Made by a program: the position numbers and the translations under genes. The notes below the pieces were generated by a model. It searched no databases, had not been told where the DNA came from, and saw only the letters and a program-made list of their open reading frames with translations. Positions 1 to 8,958 of a stretch of DNA of 64,000 nt are shown here, piece by piece. How positions within the stretch are numbered: the stretch's first letter is position 1; each line of letters opens with the position of its first letter. This DNA comes from Muribaculaceae bacterium Isolate-110 (HZI). Its GTDB lineage: Bacteria > Bacteroidota > Bacteroidia > Bacteroidales > Muribaculaceae. Where the stretch lies: assembly GCA_003762875.1 (NCBI GenBank), contig RIBL01000004.1, positions 1 through 64,000 on the forward strand, given 5' to 3'.

Positions 1-98
1 ATCTCTATCCAAGAGATACACGATATTGACATCACCTTATACCCTAAATTTAAACCATATCGACCAATCTAAGCTATCGCCCCAATTTGTTCAGGCCC

Positions 99-147
99 GG
101 CAACTTCAGTTGCCGCACGACCCTAAGCTCATGCCCGCAGGTCGTGC
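99..147. promoter_or_regulatory. Two adjacent hairpins upstream of susC
   Basis: Positions 99-114 form a hairpin with arms GGCAACT and AGTTGCC. Positions 115-122 (GCACGACC) pair with 140-147 (GGTCGTGC). They lie 65-115 bases before the susC start. They may be a leader structure of the susC transcript or the terminator of a gene outside the window. There is no T-run after the second arm, which slightly favours a leader. Confidence 0.4.
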
Positions 148-212
148 ATAAACACGTCTGACTCAACACTATATACATGACACAAATCTTATTTATCAAT
201 TAACTATTTTAC

Positions 213-3200
213 ATGAAAGACTTAAACACAGGTCGTAGCCAATGGCTACGGCGAATTTCCTTTGCTACGCACTGGAAAACAATGCTCCTGCTGATGGTGC
301 TCTGCGTGGGTCTGCCCGCACGCGCTCAGAACATCACCGTGAACGGCGTTGTCGAGGACAGCGCAGGCGAACCCATGATCGGCGCGACAGTGCTCGTCGA
401 CGGTTCAAAGGACGGTGTAGCTACTGACTTTGACGGTAATTTTACCATCAAGTGTGCCCCCAACGCCAAGCTGCATGTATCATACATCGGCTACAAGCCG
501 CAGACCATCGAGGTCAACGGCCAGACAAATATCAAGGTAGTGCTTCTCGAGGACTCCGAGGCTCTCGAGGAAGTCGTTGTAATCGGTTATGGTGGCACCC
601 GTGCCCGCCGCGACCTCACCGGTTCGGTAGGTTCGGTGTCAGGTGTCAAGCTCGCCGCCGTGCCTGTGACCTCGGCAGCCGTCGCCCTCCAGGGTAAGGT
701 GGCCGGTGTGCAGGTAACCACCGTCGACGGTCAGCCCGGTGCCGACATCAACATCCGCGTGCGCGGTGCGACGTCAGTGACCCAGGCCAACGACCCCCTC
801 TATATCGTGGACGGTTTCCAGGTCGACAACATCAACGACATCCCGCCGGCCGACATCCAGAGCATCGACATTCTCAAGGATGCCTCGCTCACCGCTATCT
901 ACGGTGCCAAGGGTGGTAACGGTGTAGTCATCGTGACCACCAAGTCGGCTCAGGAAGGCAAGACCCAGGTCAACTTCAACGCCCAGGGCTCTATCAGCCA
1001 CATCTCCAAGAAAATGGATCTGATGGGTGCCTCTGATTTCGTACAGTATCAGTGGGACCTCGCCGCTCCCAGATCCAAGCGTAACACCACCGAGACCAAC
1101 CTGTTCCGCTACAACTTCGGTAACCCCCATGACATGGACCTCTACAGCCGTGCACCCTCTCATGACTGGCAGGACGAGGTGATGGGCGGCAACCCCTTCA
1201 GTTACTCGACCAACCTCTCGATCGGCGGCGGTACAGACAAGACCCGTTACAATATCTCGATCACCCAGTCGGATGACCGCGGTATCATCATGGGTACAGG
1301 TGTACGCCGTACCAACATCCACACCAAACTTCAGACCAAGATTCTCCCCAACCTTACCCTCCAGTTCAACCCCAAAGTATCCTATCGTCGCGATGAGGGT
1401 GCCGGAGGTGACAATGTAGGCACAGGCGGTATCATCGACGTGCTCCGCTATCGTCCGACCAACGGTCTGCGCGAACTCGGCATGTTCTGGGGCGAAGGCG
1501 TAGCCGATCCTGACGAAGAGGCTCGCTTCGCTTACACCAACCCTGTAAACGACATCGCTCAGAACACCCGCAAACGTCATTCCTATACAGTGACCAACCA
1601 GGCAGCTCTCGAGTACAAGCCCATCACCGGCCTTACTCTCCGCACCGAGGGTGTCTACAACTTCGCCTTCTCTGACGACAAGCGTTTCTGGGGTCCCCTG
1701 ACCAATACCGGCAAACGTCACAACAACCTGCCCGTAGCTCAGATACTCAAACGGCAGAGAAACTCCTACACCTGGACCACAACCGCCAGCTATGACTGGA
1801 GCATCAAGGATATGCACAACTTCTATGCTCTCGTAGGCTTCGAGCTCTACAACTCGCAGATACAAAATACGATGCAGCAGAACCGCTACTTCCCCCGCGA
1901 CATAGATGCCCAGCGTGCTTGGGACAACATGGGTCTCGGTACTCCCTACCAGTCGACCTCCGAGCTCGGCACCGCTGACCGCACCACCTCTTACTTCGGC
2001 CAGATCAACTACAACTACAATCACAAGTATCTCCTCTCGGCCACATTCCGTGCCGACGGTTCTTCGCTCTTCGCCCCCGGCAACCAGTGGGGTTACTTCC
2101 CCTCGGTATCGGGTGCATGGGTGCTCTCTGAGGAAAACTTCCTCAAGGACCAGACCTGGCTCAACGAACTCAAGTTCCGCGCCGCCATCGGTAAGGCCGG
2201 TAACAACCGTATCGACGCCGACCAGTGGCGATTCCTTTACTATAGCAACAACACCGAGGGTCCCGGCTTCGGCGAGACAACTATGGACGGCGAGCTCTGG
2301 ATGGATACCGGCCGCAATCTCGTGAACCCCGACCTCAAGTGGGAGACCACTCTGACACGCAACTTCGCGTTTGACATCGCTCTCTTCGACAACCGTCTGC
2401 GCATCACCCCCGAGTATTACTGGAACACCACTTCCGACCTTATCTACGAGGCCGACGTGCTCACCACCATGGGTTACACCAAGCAGTTCCAGAACATCGG
2501 CCAGGTGACCAACCGCGGTTTCGAGCTCTCGGTCAACGGTGACATTCTCCGCGGCAAGGACTATGTGCTCTCGGCCAGCTTCAACATCGGTGCCAACAAG
2601 ATGAAGGTCGACAAACTTACAGGCGACGAGTCTTATCTCGAGCTCCGTCACTCACGCGCAGCCACTTCAGCCGGCAACAACTATCGTCTCGAGGTAGGCG
2701 GTGAAGTAGGTCTCATCTACGGCTACGTTTACGACGGTCTCTATGGCTTCGACGAGTTTACATATGACTCCGGCTCTTCATCTTACAGGCCCAACCCCGG
2801 CACCGTAAATATGAATGACATTTTTGACGACAACCGTGCAGGTGATGCCACCCTTCCCGGCAAACCCAAATTCAAGGACCTCAACGGCGACGGTCATATC
2901 GACGAAAACGACCGTATGGTCATCGGCCGCACCACACCCAAGCTCCAGGGCGGTTTCGGTCTCAACGGCCAGTGGAAAGGCTTTGACTTTGTAGCCAACT
3001 TCACCTACTTCCTCGACTTTGACGTATACAACGCCACCGCCTACTACCTCTCATCCTCTATCGGTAACACCGGCGGTAACTACTATAATGTATTCTCCAA
3101 GTTCACCGACCGTTGGAACTATACTTACGGCACCGAGCACACCTACGGTAACACCCAGCAGCCCGACCTCATGAATATGTATGAGCCCATGAACGCCGGC

Positions 3201-3503
3201 AAGACACATTGGAACCCCGCCGATATGCGCAAAGAGCTCACCGTAAGCAACTTTGTCGAGGATGGTTCGTTCCTGCGCTGCACCGACATCACCCTCGGCT
3301 ACACTCTGCCCGCCAACATCATCAAGCATGCCGGCATGAGCAAGTGTCGCTTCTATGCCTCGGTGACCAACCCCTTCATCGTAACCTCTTACTCAGGTTT
3401 CGACCCCGAGGTTGACATCCAGAGCGGTCTCACCCCGAGCTACGACTTCAACCGCTACCCGCGTTCTCGCAGCTACGTACTCGGCATAAACCTTTCATTC
3501 TAA
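213..3503 (+). CDS. SusC/RagA family TonB-linked outer-membrane transporter
   Basis: This is a TonB-dependent channel that imports glycan oligomers across the outer membrane together with its SusD partner. A signal peptide ends near residue 38 (ARAQ). A carboxypeptidase-D-like regulatory domain follows (about 42-115, with the GATVLVDGSKDG and DFDGNF motifs), then the TonB-box-like EEVVVIGYGG, a plug domain (about 130-245) and a beta-barrel ending in an aromatic residue (NLSF). The length of 1096 residues is normal for the family. There is no STN domain, so direct anti-sigma signalling is unlikely. susD starts 38 bases downstream, in the usual order. The family is certain; the substrate is not visible, although the third gene suggests a plant cell-wall or pectin-type glycan. 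Confidence 0.97.
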   Translation: MKDLNTGRSQWLRRISFATHWKTMLLLMVLCVGLPARAQNITVNGVVEDSAGEPMIGATVLVDGSKDGVATDFDGNFTIKCAPNAKLHVSYIGYKPQTIEVNGQTNIKVVLLEDSEALEEVVVIGYGGTRARRDLTGSVGSVSGVKLAAVPVTSAAVALQGKVAGVQVTTVDGQPGADINIRVRGATSVTQANDPLYIVDGFQVDNINDIPPADIQSIDILKDASLTAIYGAKGGNGVVIVTTKSAQEGKTQVNFNAQGSISHISKKMDLMGASDFVQYQWDLAAPRSKRNTTETNLFRYNFGNPHDMDLYSRAPSHDWQDEVMGGNPFSYSTNLSIGGGTDKTRYNISITQSDDRGIIMGTGVRRTNIHTKLQTKILPNLTLQFNPKVSYRRDEGAGGDNVGTGGIIDVLRYRPTNGLRELGMFWGEGVADPDEEARFAYTNPVNDIAQNTRKRHSYTVTNQAALEYKPITGLTLRTEGVYNFAFSDDKRFWGPLTNTGKRHNNLPVAQILKRQRNSYTWTTTASYDWSIKDMHNFYALVGFELYNSQIQNTMQQNRYFPRDIDAQRAWDNMGLGTPYQSTSELGTADRTTSYFGQINYNYNHKYLLSATFRADGSSLFAPGNQWGYFPSVSGAWVLSEENFLKDQTWLNELKFRAAIGKAGNNRIDADQWRFLYYSNNTEGPGFGETTMDGELWMDTGRNLVNPDLKWETTLTRNFAFDIALFDNRLRITPEYYWNTTSDLIYEADVLTTMGYTKQFQNIGQVTNRGFELSVNGDILRGKDYVLSASFNIGANKMKVDKLTGDESYLELRHSRAATSAGNNYRLEVGGEVGLIYGYVYDGLYGFDEFTYDSGSSSYRPNPGTVNMNDIFDDNRAGDATLPGKPKFKDLNGDGHIDENDRMVIGRTTPKLQGGFGLNGQWKGFDFVANFTYFLDFDVYNATAYYLSSSIGNTGGNYYNVFSKFTDRWNYTYGTEHTYGNTQQPDLMNMYEPMNAGKTHWNPADMRKELTVSNFVEDGSFLRCTDITLGYTLPANIIKHAGMSKCRFYASVTNPFIVTSYSGFDPEVDIQSGLTPSYDFNRYPRSRSYVLGINLSF

Positions 3504-3540
3504 TCAACACTTAGTCTTTTACCATTCACAGTAAAACCAA

Positions 3541-5601
3541 ATGAAATTACGCAATATATTCATAGCGGGACTTTCGGCTGTAGCTCTTGTCGGCTGCAAC
3601 GACTATCTCGAGGTGGACGCTCCCTCAAAGAATTTCCCCGAGGACGTCTTCTCCGACTCCCGCGCTATGGTCCGCGCACTCAATGGTGTGTATGCTTCAA
3701 TGCTTTCAAGCGACACATACGGCGACAAGTTGATCAATAATTACTGTCTCAACAGCGATGTCGATTTCAACGCCACGTCCACACAGTACTCCACTTCCAA
3801 CCAGTATCGCCGCTTTGACTGCGACCCTGACGGCTCCGATCTGAAGAACACCTGGGCCGACCTCTATCACGGCATAGAGGTGTGCAACCTCTTTATCGAG
3901 GGTGCCGAAGGCTCGCCCGCTTATGACCCCGAGAATCCCGATACTGACATAGTGCAGATGATCGGCGAGGCCAAGGTGGCACGCGCCATGTTCTACCACG
4001 ACCTCATCTGGATGTTTGGCGACGTACCCTTCTCTACCAAGTCATCCCAGAAAAGCGAGACCAAGATTTATCCTGTCACCGACCGCATCCAGATACTCGA
4101 CTTCCTCATAAATGACATCGCCGATGTAGCCGACAACATGATGGATCCCTCCCAGTTGCCCGAAGGCATCGAGCGCATCTCACGTCAGGCAGCCTATGCA
4201 ATGATAGCCCGTCTGGCCATGACTGCCGGCGGATGGTATCTTGCCCCCGACGGCGATACCTACGGCAAGATGACCCGTGCAGCCAACTATCTCGACTACT
4301 ACAAGATTGCCCGCGATTATGCCAAGAAAGTAAAGGACTCTGACATACATCATCTCAATAAAGATTACTATCAGGTGTTTGTCGACGAGTGCAACAATAT
4401 CGTGGCCAACAACGACGATCCCATCTTCGAGATACCTTTCGCCAAGGAGTCGACCGGCAACATCGGTTACATCCACGGACCGCGCATGGACCAGTATGAG
4501 GGTCAGACACCCCACCCCTACGGACGCATCAGAAGCACAGCCGAGCTCAATCCACTCTACCGCTTCATGTTTGACGAAGATGACACCCGCCGCGACTACA
4601 TCAACCAGCTCTTCCGTTATACGGCCACAGGCTCGGAACATGAATGTCGTCTCCACACATCTTATACCGTTCAGAACGGCAAGTGGTCCAAACTCTGGGT
4701 CAACGGAGGTCTCGGTCGCATCACCGAGGGCAACACAGGCATCAACTACCCCTATCTCCGTTATGCCGATGTGCTCCTGACTCTTGCCGAAGCAGAAAAC
4801 GAGCTCAACCAGGGCCCGACCGACCTCGCAAGAGAATGTATGCACATCGTGCGCGAACGTGCCTTCCGCTTCAACAGCGATGGCCGCGGCAACCCCCTCA
4901 AGATTGACGCCTATCCCGACGGAGGCTATGAGGAGTTCCGCAAGTCCGTTCTCGACGAGCGCAAGTTTGAGTTTGCCGGAGAGAACATGCGTTGGCGCGA
5001 CCTCGTGCGCAACAACATGTACAACCTCGAGGTTTACTGGACATTCTTCCGCAACCTTGCCATCGCCGAGGAAGGCTCCGGCTCTTCGGCCTATCTCTCC
5101 ATCGTGGCTGAGCGCGACTTTGGCAGCGACGAGGCTTATGACGAACTCCCCTACCAGATGACAAGCGTGCGCACTTATCGCAATCTTGACACCAACACCG
5201 GTGAAAAGATTCTCTCCACCTCCCAGTTCCCCAACTCTGACATCGAGATCTGCTGGATTGTAAATCCTTACCGCCGTATGACTTCGTCTGAGCTAAATGC
5301 AATCAAGGCACAGCACAAAGACATCCCCAATGCCAACTGGGTAGGCGAGGACTATTTCGCATGGGTCGACGGTGATAACGAGATACGCGACCAGATCCGT
5401 TACTCGCTTCGCGGTTATATCTACATGACCGAGATGGGCGTGCTCAATATTGTCGAGAACGGCAACTCACGCATTGCCCCCGAACCCGACCTCACTTACA
5501 AACCCGAGGATCTCCCCGTGCTAAGATATATCCTTCCCTATCCGCGTACGGAGATAGCCCGTTCTCAGGGACAGTATGTCAACAAATACGGTTACAGATA
5601 A
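3541..5601 (+). CDS. SusD/RagB family surface glycan-binding lipoprotein
   Basis: This is the SusD-like lid that captures glycan at the cell surface and closes over the SusC barrel. The lipobox is LVGC with Cys19, followed by NDYLEVDAPSKN, a typical SusD opening. The helical TPR-like core contains YHDLIWMFGDVPF and the family hallmark region VLDERKFEFAGENMRWRDLVR near residue 480. At 686 residues it is long for the family (usually 500-600), with extra sequence in the C-terminal third. It sits between susC and the beta-helix lipoprotein with gaps under 40 bases, so the three are probably one transcript. Confidence 0.97.
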   Translation: MKLRNIFIAGLSAVALVGCNDYLEVDAPSKNFPEDVFSDSRAMVRALNGVYASMLSSDTYGDKLINNYCLNSDVDFNATSTQYSTSNQYRRFDCDPDGSDLKNTWADLYHGIEVCNLFIEGAEGSPAYDPENPDTDIVQMIGEAKVARAMFYHDLIWMFGDVPFSTKSSQKSETKIYPVTDRIQILDFLINDIADVADNMMDPSQLPEGIERISRQAAYAMIARLAMTAGGWYLAPDGDTYGKMTRAANYLDYYKIARDYAKKVKDSDIHHLNKDYYQVFVDECNNIVANNDDPIFEIPFAKESTGNIGYIHGPRMDQYEGQTPHPYGRIRSTAELNPLYRFMFDEDDTRRDYINQLFRYTATGSEHECRLHTSYTVQNGKWSKLWVNGGLGRITEGNTGINYPYLRYADVLLTLAEAENELNQGPTDLARECMHIVRERAFRFNSDGRGNPLKIDAYPDGGYEEFRKSVLDERKFEFAGENMRWRDLVRNNMYNLEVYWTFFRNLAIAEEGSGSSAYLSIVAERDFGSDEAYDELPYQMTSVRTYRNLDTNTGEKILSTSQFPNSDIEICWIVNPYRRMTSSELNAIKAQHKDIPNANWVGEDYFAWVDGDNEIRDQIRYSLRGYIYMTEMGVLNIVENGNSRIAPEPDLTYKPEDLPVLRYILPYPRTEIARSQGQYVNKYGYR

Positions 5602-5631
5602 TCATTTAACCCTATAATTTAATACGACACA

Positions 5632-7995
5632 ATGAAAAAATTCATATATTTCCTTGCTGCATTGATGGCACTCTCGGTGACTTCATGTAAGGAGGATGAC
5701 ATTACCTTCAACAACGTCGATGACCTTGACCGTCTCCCGATGCCCATGTTCCGCAAGAGAGACAATACAAACATCAGCGACGAAAGCGACATGTATGCCT
5801 CCAAAGTCATGGATGGTCGTCCTAATGCCATTCAGCTCCACTGGTTTGGCGTAGAAGGTGCTGCCGGCTACGAGATTCGTTATGCCGTCAACATCACCTC
5901 TGGCCTCGAAGAAGACTGGCGCGACCCCGCGCGTAACGTTACATACGTGACTCTCCCCGCCGACCAGCTTCACTATGAGATATACAATCTCGAATATTCG
6001 ACTCCCTATCGTTTCTGCATCCGCGCCCTTCACCCCACCGACCCGTCCAAAAACTCCAACTGGTATGGTATGGGCGACGGTCGTCAGTGGGAGGACTGGA
6101 TGGGTATCACTACCGATCCCCGTTATGCAACTCCTATCGTTGTTGACACCCGCGAAAAAGACTATGACGCATTCACCGTCCTCATCGATACTAATTTCGA
6201 TCCCTCGGCCTATAACTCGCAGGATGCCGACACCATAAGAAGTCGTTTCCAGATTGATAATAACGGCCGCTTCAAAGTGACCCACCTTATCGTTAAGCCC
6301 TCTCCTATCAATCCCCTGGCAAAAGTACCCGCTGAGTTTGAGAACTATGAGCTCAGCTCTGACGAAATTGGCGACGACGGTATCGGTCAGATACGTGTCA
6401 CCGGTCTTGACTCAAGCGCGCTCTATCTCGTAGCCCTCCGTGACGCCACTAATCCCAAGGCTGAGGCTGAGGTTGACACCTACTACAACTATGCGACAAT
6501 CCGTACTCGTGGAGACGCAGGCCCCGACATCCTGATACCCCACCGTGTGGCTACATCCATATGGAAAGACCCCGAAAATCCCTCTGACGACACCCAGGAC
6601 CAGCTCTGGTTTGAAGGCGAACAAGCCTTCCAGGCTTGCCGTATCGACACCGTGATTGCCAAATTCAACTCCGACTTCTCTCTGGCCGAAGGTCAGACAT
6701 TCCTCCTCGAAGGCGGCAAGGCCTATTACGTGCGCGGCAATCAGTCTATAAGCAAGGGCTTCACACTCAAGACCGACCCCGCCGATATTCTCGCCGGAAA
6801 GGGACGTGCCAAAGTATACCTGGGCGGCATCGCCCGCAGCGGTGACGGCATCCTTTCTTGCAACTGGAACCTCGGCAAAGAGCTTGAACCGGGCGAATTT
6901 GATGTTCCCATCAAGGTTGAAAACATTATCTTCCAGGACATAGACTTTGACTGCCCGCTCATGATTAACTTCGGCGGTGCGCAGACCGGCGTCGGCAACA
7001 TAACAGCGAACTACTTCGCCAATATGTATTCTCAGGGTATGGGAGTAGAGTTTGACTCGTTCCAGATGCTCAACTGTACTTTCCAGGGTTTCTGCCGCGG
7101 CTTCTTCCGCGTTCAGGGCAATAAGACCAAGAAATTCCACAAAATAGTAATTGACAACTGTGTGTTCTTCAACCAGGGCTATTACGACAACAACGGTCGT
7201 GGCTACTCGTGGATTGCAGGTGCCGCCAATGCCGGCCGTCCTGACGAAAATCTCTATGAAGATTTCCAGATGACAAACAACACTTTCTACGACTGTCCCC
7301 GTCACGCATTCATCTCCGACAACAACGTCGATGTTCCCTGGAATGACAACGTACACTGGAATATCCGAGTCGAGAACAACACTTTCATCAATGTTGGCAC
7401 CCGCAGCACCGGCCGTGTATTCTTCGACACACGCTATGTGCCCGGAGGTTCTAAAATATCGTTCAAGCGTAATCTTATCGTGACCGCAGCCGACGAAAAC
7501 GACCATCGCAACCTCTATGCATCAGGCATGGACCTCCGCAACATCAACGGCACCGGCGAACTCGAGCTCGACATCCGTGATAACTACTCGGCTGGATGCC
7601 GTCCCGAGCACCTGGTTGATGACGGTATTCTCACCAATAACAAGTTCTCGGCCAACCGTAACTCGGCCGGTGCACATCCCGAAGCCTTCGTTCCCGGAAT
7701 GACCGCCACCGACCTGCTCATCAAGGTTGGTTCGACACCTCTTCGTGCCGACGAGCTCTTCAACGATCCCAACCCTGTATTCCATGCTGCTGACGCTTCG
7801 GTCCATGACCCCAAGATGCACTGGATTGATCCGGAAAACATTTGGACACGTCTCCAGTACAAAAACGACCTCAAGGTGACAACCCACGAGATCTACGTCA
7901 ACAACATCGGTGACCAGCGTTGGAAGACCGGTGATCCCAAGTGGTACTATCCGGCAGGCTCACCAGTTCCTACACCCGGCACACCCGCTGAGTAA
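5632..7995 (+). CDS. Surface lipoprotein with FN3-like and right-handed beta-helix regions (DUF4957/DUF5123 type)
   Basis: The signal peptide ends in a lipobox (SVTSC, Cys19) followed by KEDD, the acidic pattern associated with surface export in Bacteroidota. Residues about 55-310 look like one or two fibronectin-III-like sandwiches (AIQLHWFGVEGAAGYEIRYAV). From about 340 onward the sequence has Asn-rich beta-helix turns (MLNCTFQGF, IDNCVFFNQ, MTNNTFYDC, VENNTFINVG). I recognise the pattern of DUF4957/DUF5123 proteins, which occur behind SusC/SusD pairs in pectin-type loci. Binding is more likely than catalysis, but a lyase-like fold cannot be ruled out. It is the last gene of the cluster and a terminator follows. 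Confidence 0.8.
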   Translation: MKKFIYFLAALMALSVTSCKEDDITFNNVDDLDRLPMPMFRKRDNTNISDESDMYASKVMDGRPNAIQLHWFGVEGAAGYEIRYAVNITSGLEEDWRDPARNVTYVTLPADQLHYEIYNLEYSTPYRFCIRALHPTDPSKNSNWYGMGDGRQWEDWMGITTDPRYATPIVVDTREKDYDAFTVLIDTNFDPSAYNSQDADTIRSRFQIDNNGRFKVTHLIVKPSPINPLAKVPAEFENYELSSDEIGDDGIGQIRVTGLDSSALYLVALRDATNPKAEAEVDTYYNYATIRTRGDAGPDILIPHRVATSIWKDPENPSDDTQDQLWFEGEQAFQACRIDTVIAKFNSDFSLAEGQTFLLEGGKAYYVRGNQSISKGFTLKTDPADILAGKGRAKVYLGGIARSGDGILSCNWNLGKELEPGEFDVPIKVENIIFQDIDFDCPLMINFGGAQTGVGNITANYFANMYSQGMGVEFDSFQMLNCTFQGFCRGFFRVQGNKTKKFHKIVIDNCVFFNQGYYDNNGRGYSWIAGAANAGRPDENLYEDFQMTNNTFYDCPRHAFISDNNVDVPWNDNVHWNIRVENNTFINVGTRSTGRVFFDTRYVPGGSKISFKRNLIVTAADENDHRNLYASGMDLRNINGTGELELDIRDNYSAGCRPEHLVDDGILTNNKFSANRNSAGAHPEAFVPGMTATDLLIKVGSTPLRADELFNDPNPVFHAADASVHDPKMHWIDPENIWTRLQYKNDLKVTTHEIYVNNIGDQRWKTGDPKWYYPAGSPVPTPGTPAE

Positions 7996-8064
7996 TCAAT
8001 CCCGACACACCCTCATAGCCTTATAAGGACGGCCCACGCCTCCAGGCCATGAGTCACCCACATT

Positions 8065-8097
8065 CCCCTCACCCATTCACGGGCGAGGGGGATTTTT
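8065..8097 (+). terminator. Intrinsic terminator of the SusC/SusD cluster
   Basis: CCCCTCACCC (8065-8074) pairs with GGGCGAGGGG (8081-8090) around a six-base loop, with one mismatch, and TTTTT follows at 8093-8097. It lies 70 bases after the beta-helix lipoprotein stop. Confidence 0.85.
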
Positions 8098-8192
8098 GTA
8101 ATATGTATGATTCACGACCATTGAAACAGACATCAAACAACCGGCGCAGATTGTTATAAATCTAAAATAATATCCTGATTTTAAACCCGATA

Positions 8193-8224
8193 TTTGCATT
8201 TGACCGCCAAATATATTAATTTTG
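8193..8224 (+). promoter_or_regulatory. Consensus Bacteroidota promoter of the 8.2-8.9 kb cassette
   Basis: TTTG at 8193-8196, 20 bases, then TAATTTTG at 8217-8224. This matches the Bacteroidota sigma consensus exactly. The first start codon is 22 bases further on. Confidence 0.8.
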
Positions 8225-8246
8225 CCACAAACATTACACGACAATT

Positions 8247-8393
8247 ATGGAAACGACAAACACAATCCACATCCCGAATCCCTCTCCCGAGTTGGTCGCG
8301 TTCCTCAAAGCCGCCCAAGAGCGCAAACGCGAACGCATGGACGACCTTATAAAGAGAGTTGTCAATGGTGATAAATCCATAAAAGTCATCTGA
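8247..8393 (+). CDS. Small 48-residue protein of unknown function
   Basis: This ATG-started frame of 48 residues begins METTNTIHIPNPSPELVAFL and continues with a highly charged helix (QERKRERMDDLIKRVVNG). It lies 22 bases after a consensus promoter and 10 bases before the next gene, so the two are probably co-transcribed. The short amphipathic helical design resembles antitoxins or small regulatory partners, but I do not recognise a family. Base composition is more AT-rich than in flanking genes. Confidence 0.6.
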   Translation: METTNTIHIPNPSPELVAFLKAAQERKRERMDDLIKRVVNGDKSIKVI

Positions 8394-8403
8394 CAGCCTC
8401 AGT

Positions 8404-8892
8404 ATGCATCGAGAAGAGACATTGATTTCCGACAATGAGGGCAACTATATTGTAGTAGCCCTCGATTTTTATAGTCGCGACTATAAGATTGATGTACTTT
8501 CCATCCCCGAGGAATACTGTCATATCGACATTGTTGACATAAACATCCGTAAACTGCTTCTTAACATGCCGTTAGGCTATGCTGCCATGGCAAAAATGAT
8601 AAAATGGCTAAGCTCAAGATTTTATGACAACAATGCCATTTTCACATTCATATGTTCACTCGATCCATTGCAGTCTCGCCACAACAGCTTAGCACCTGAA
8701 TTATATCGGTGGAAATGGTTTGATTTGTTATATCAGAGAGCATGTCAGGCAGGAATGACTGACGGTATAAGTGTGCAGGATGTCATATTCGGTCCTGACG
8801 GTTACAAATCCTATAGCCGCGCATTCTATTCCGACTCACAAGCTCCGATAGTCCATCTGCTCGCATCTCATCTCAGGTCAAAATATTCCTGA
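8404..8892 (+). CDS. Hypothetical protein, second gene of an AT-rich cassette
   Basis: A 162-residue soluble protein without signal peptide or membrane segment. It starts MHREETLISDNEGNYIVVALDFY. The middle (FTFICSLDPLQSRHNSL, LYRWKWFDLLYQRA) is rich in aromatic residues and could be a small alpha/beta fold. No catalytic motif is recognised. It follows the 48-residue gene by 10 bases and shares its AT-rich composition, unlike the C-rich genes around it. A two-gene toxin/antitoxin or accessory module brought in by transfer is possible but unproven. Confidence 0.6.
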   Translation: MHREETLISDNEGNYIVVALDFYSRDYKIDVLSIPEEYCHIDIVDINIRKLLLNMPLGYAAMAKMIKWLSSRFYDNNAIFTFICSLDPLQSRHNSLAPELYRWKWFDLLYQRACQAGMTDGISVQDVIFGPDGYKSYSRAFYSDSQAPIVHLLASHLRSKYS

Positions 8893-8908
8893 ACCAGCCA
8901 CAATAAAC

Positions 8909-8932
8909 AAGGGAGAGCCGCAGCCCTCCCTT
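8909..8932. terminator. Bidirectional terminator between converging genes
   Basis: AAGGGAG (8909-8915) pairs with CTCCCTT (8926-8932), followed by AAACTTT-type repeats to about 8958. It separates the cassette (plus) from cinA (minus). Confidence 0.6.
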
Positions 8933-8958
8933 AAACTTTAAACTTTTAACTCTAAACT

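Noticed and set aside
774-2651. 625-residue open frame antisense to susC
   Set aside because: It mirrors the codon bias of susC, has no signal or domain, and lies wholly inside a certain gene.
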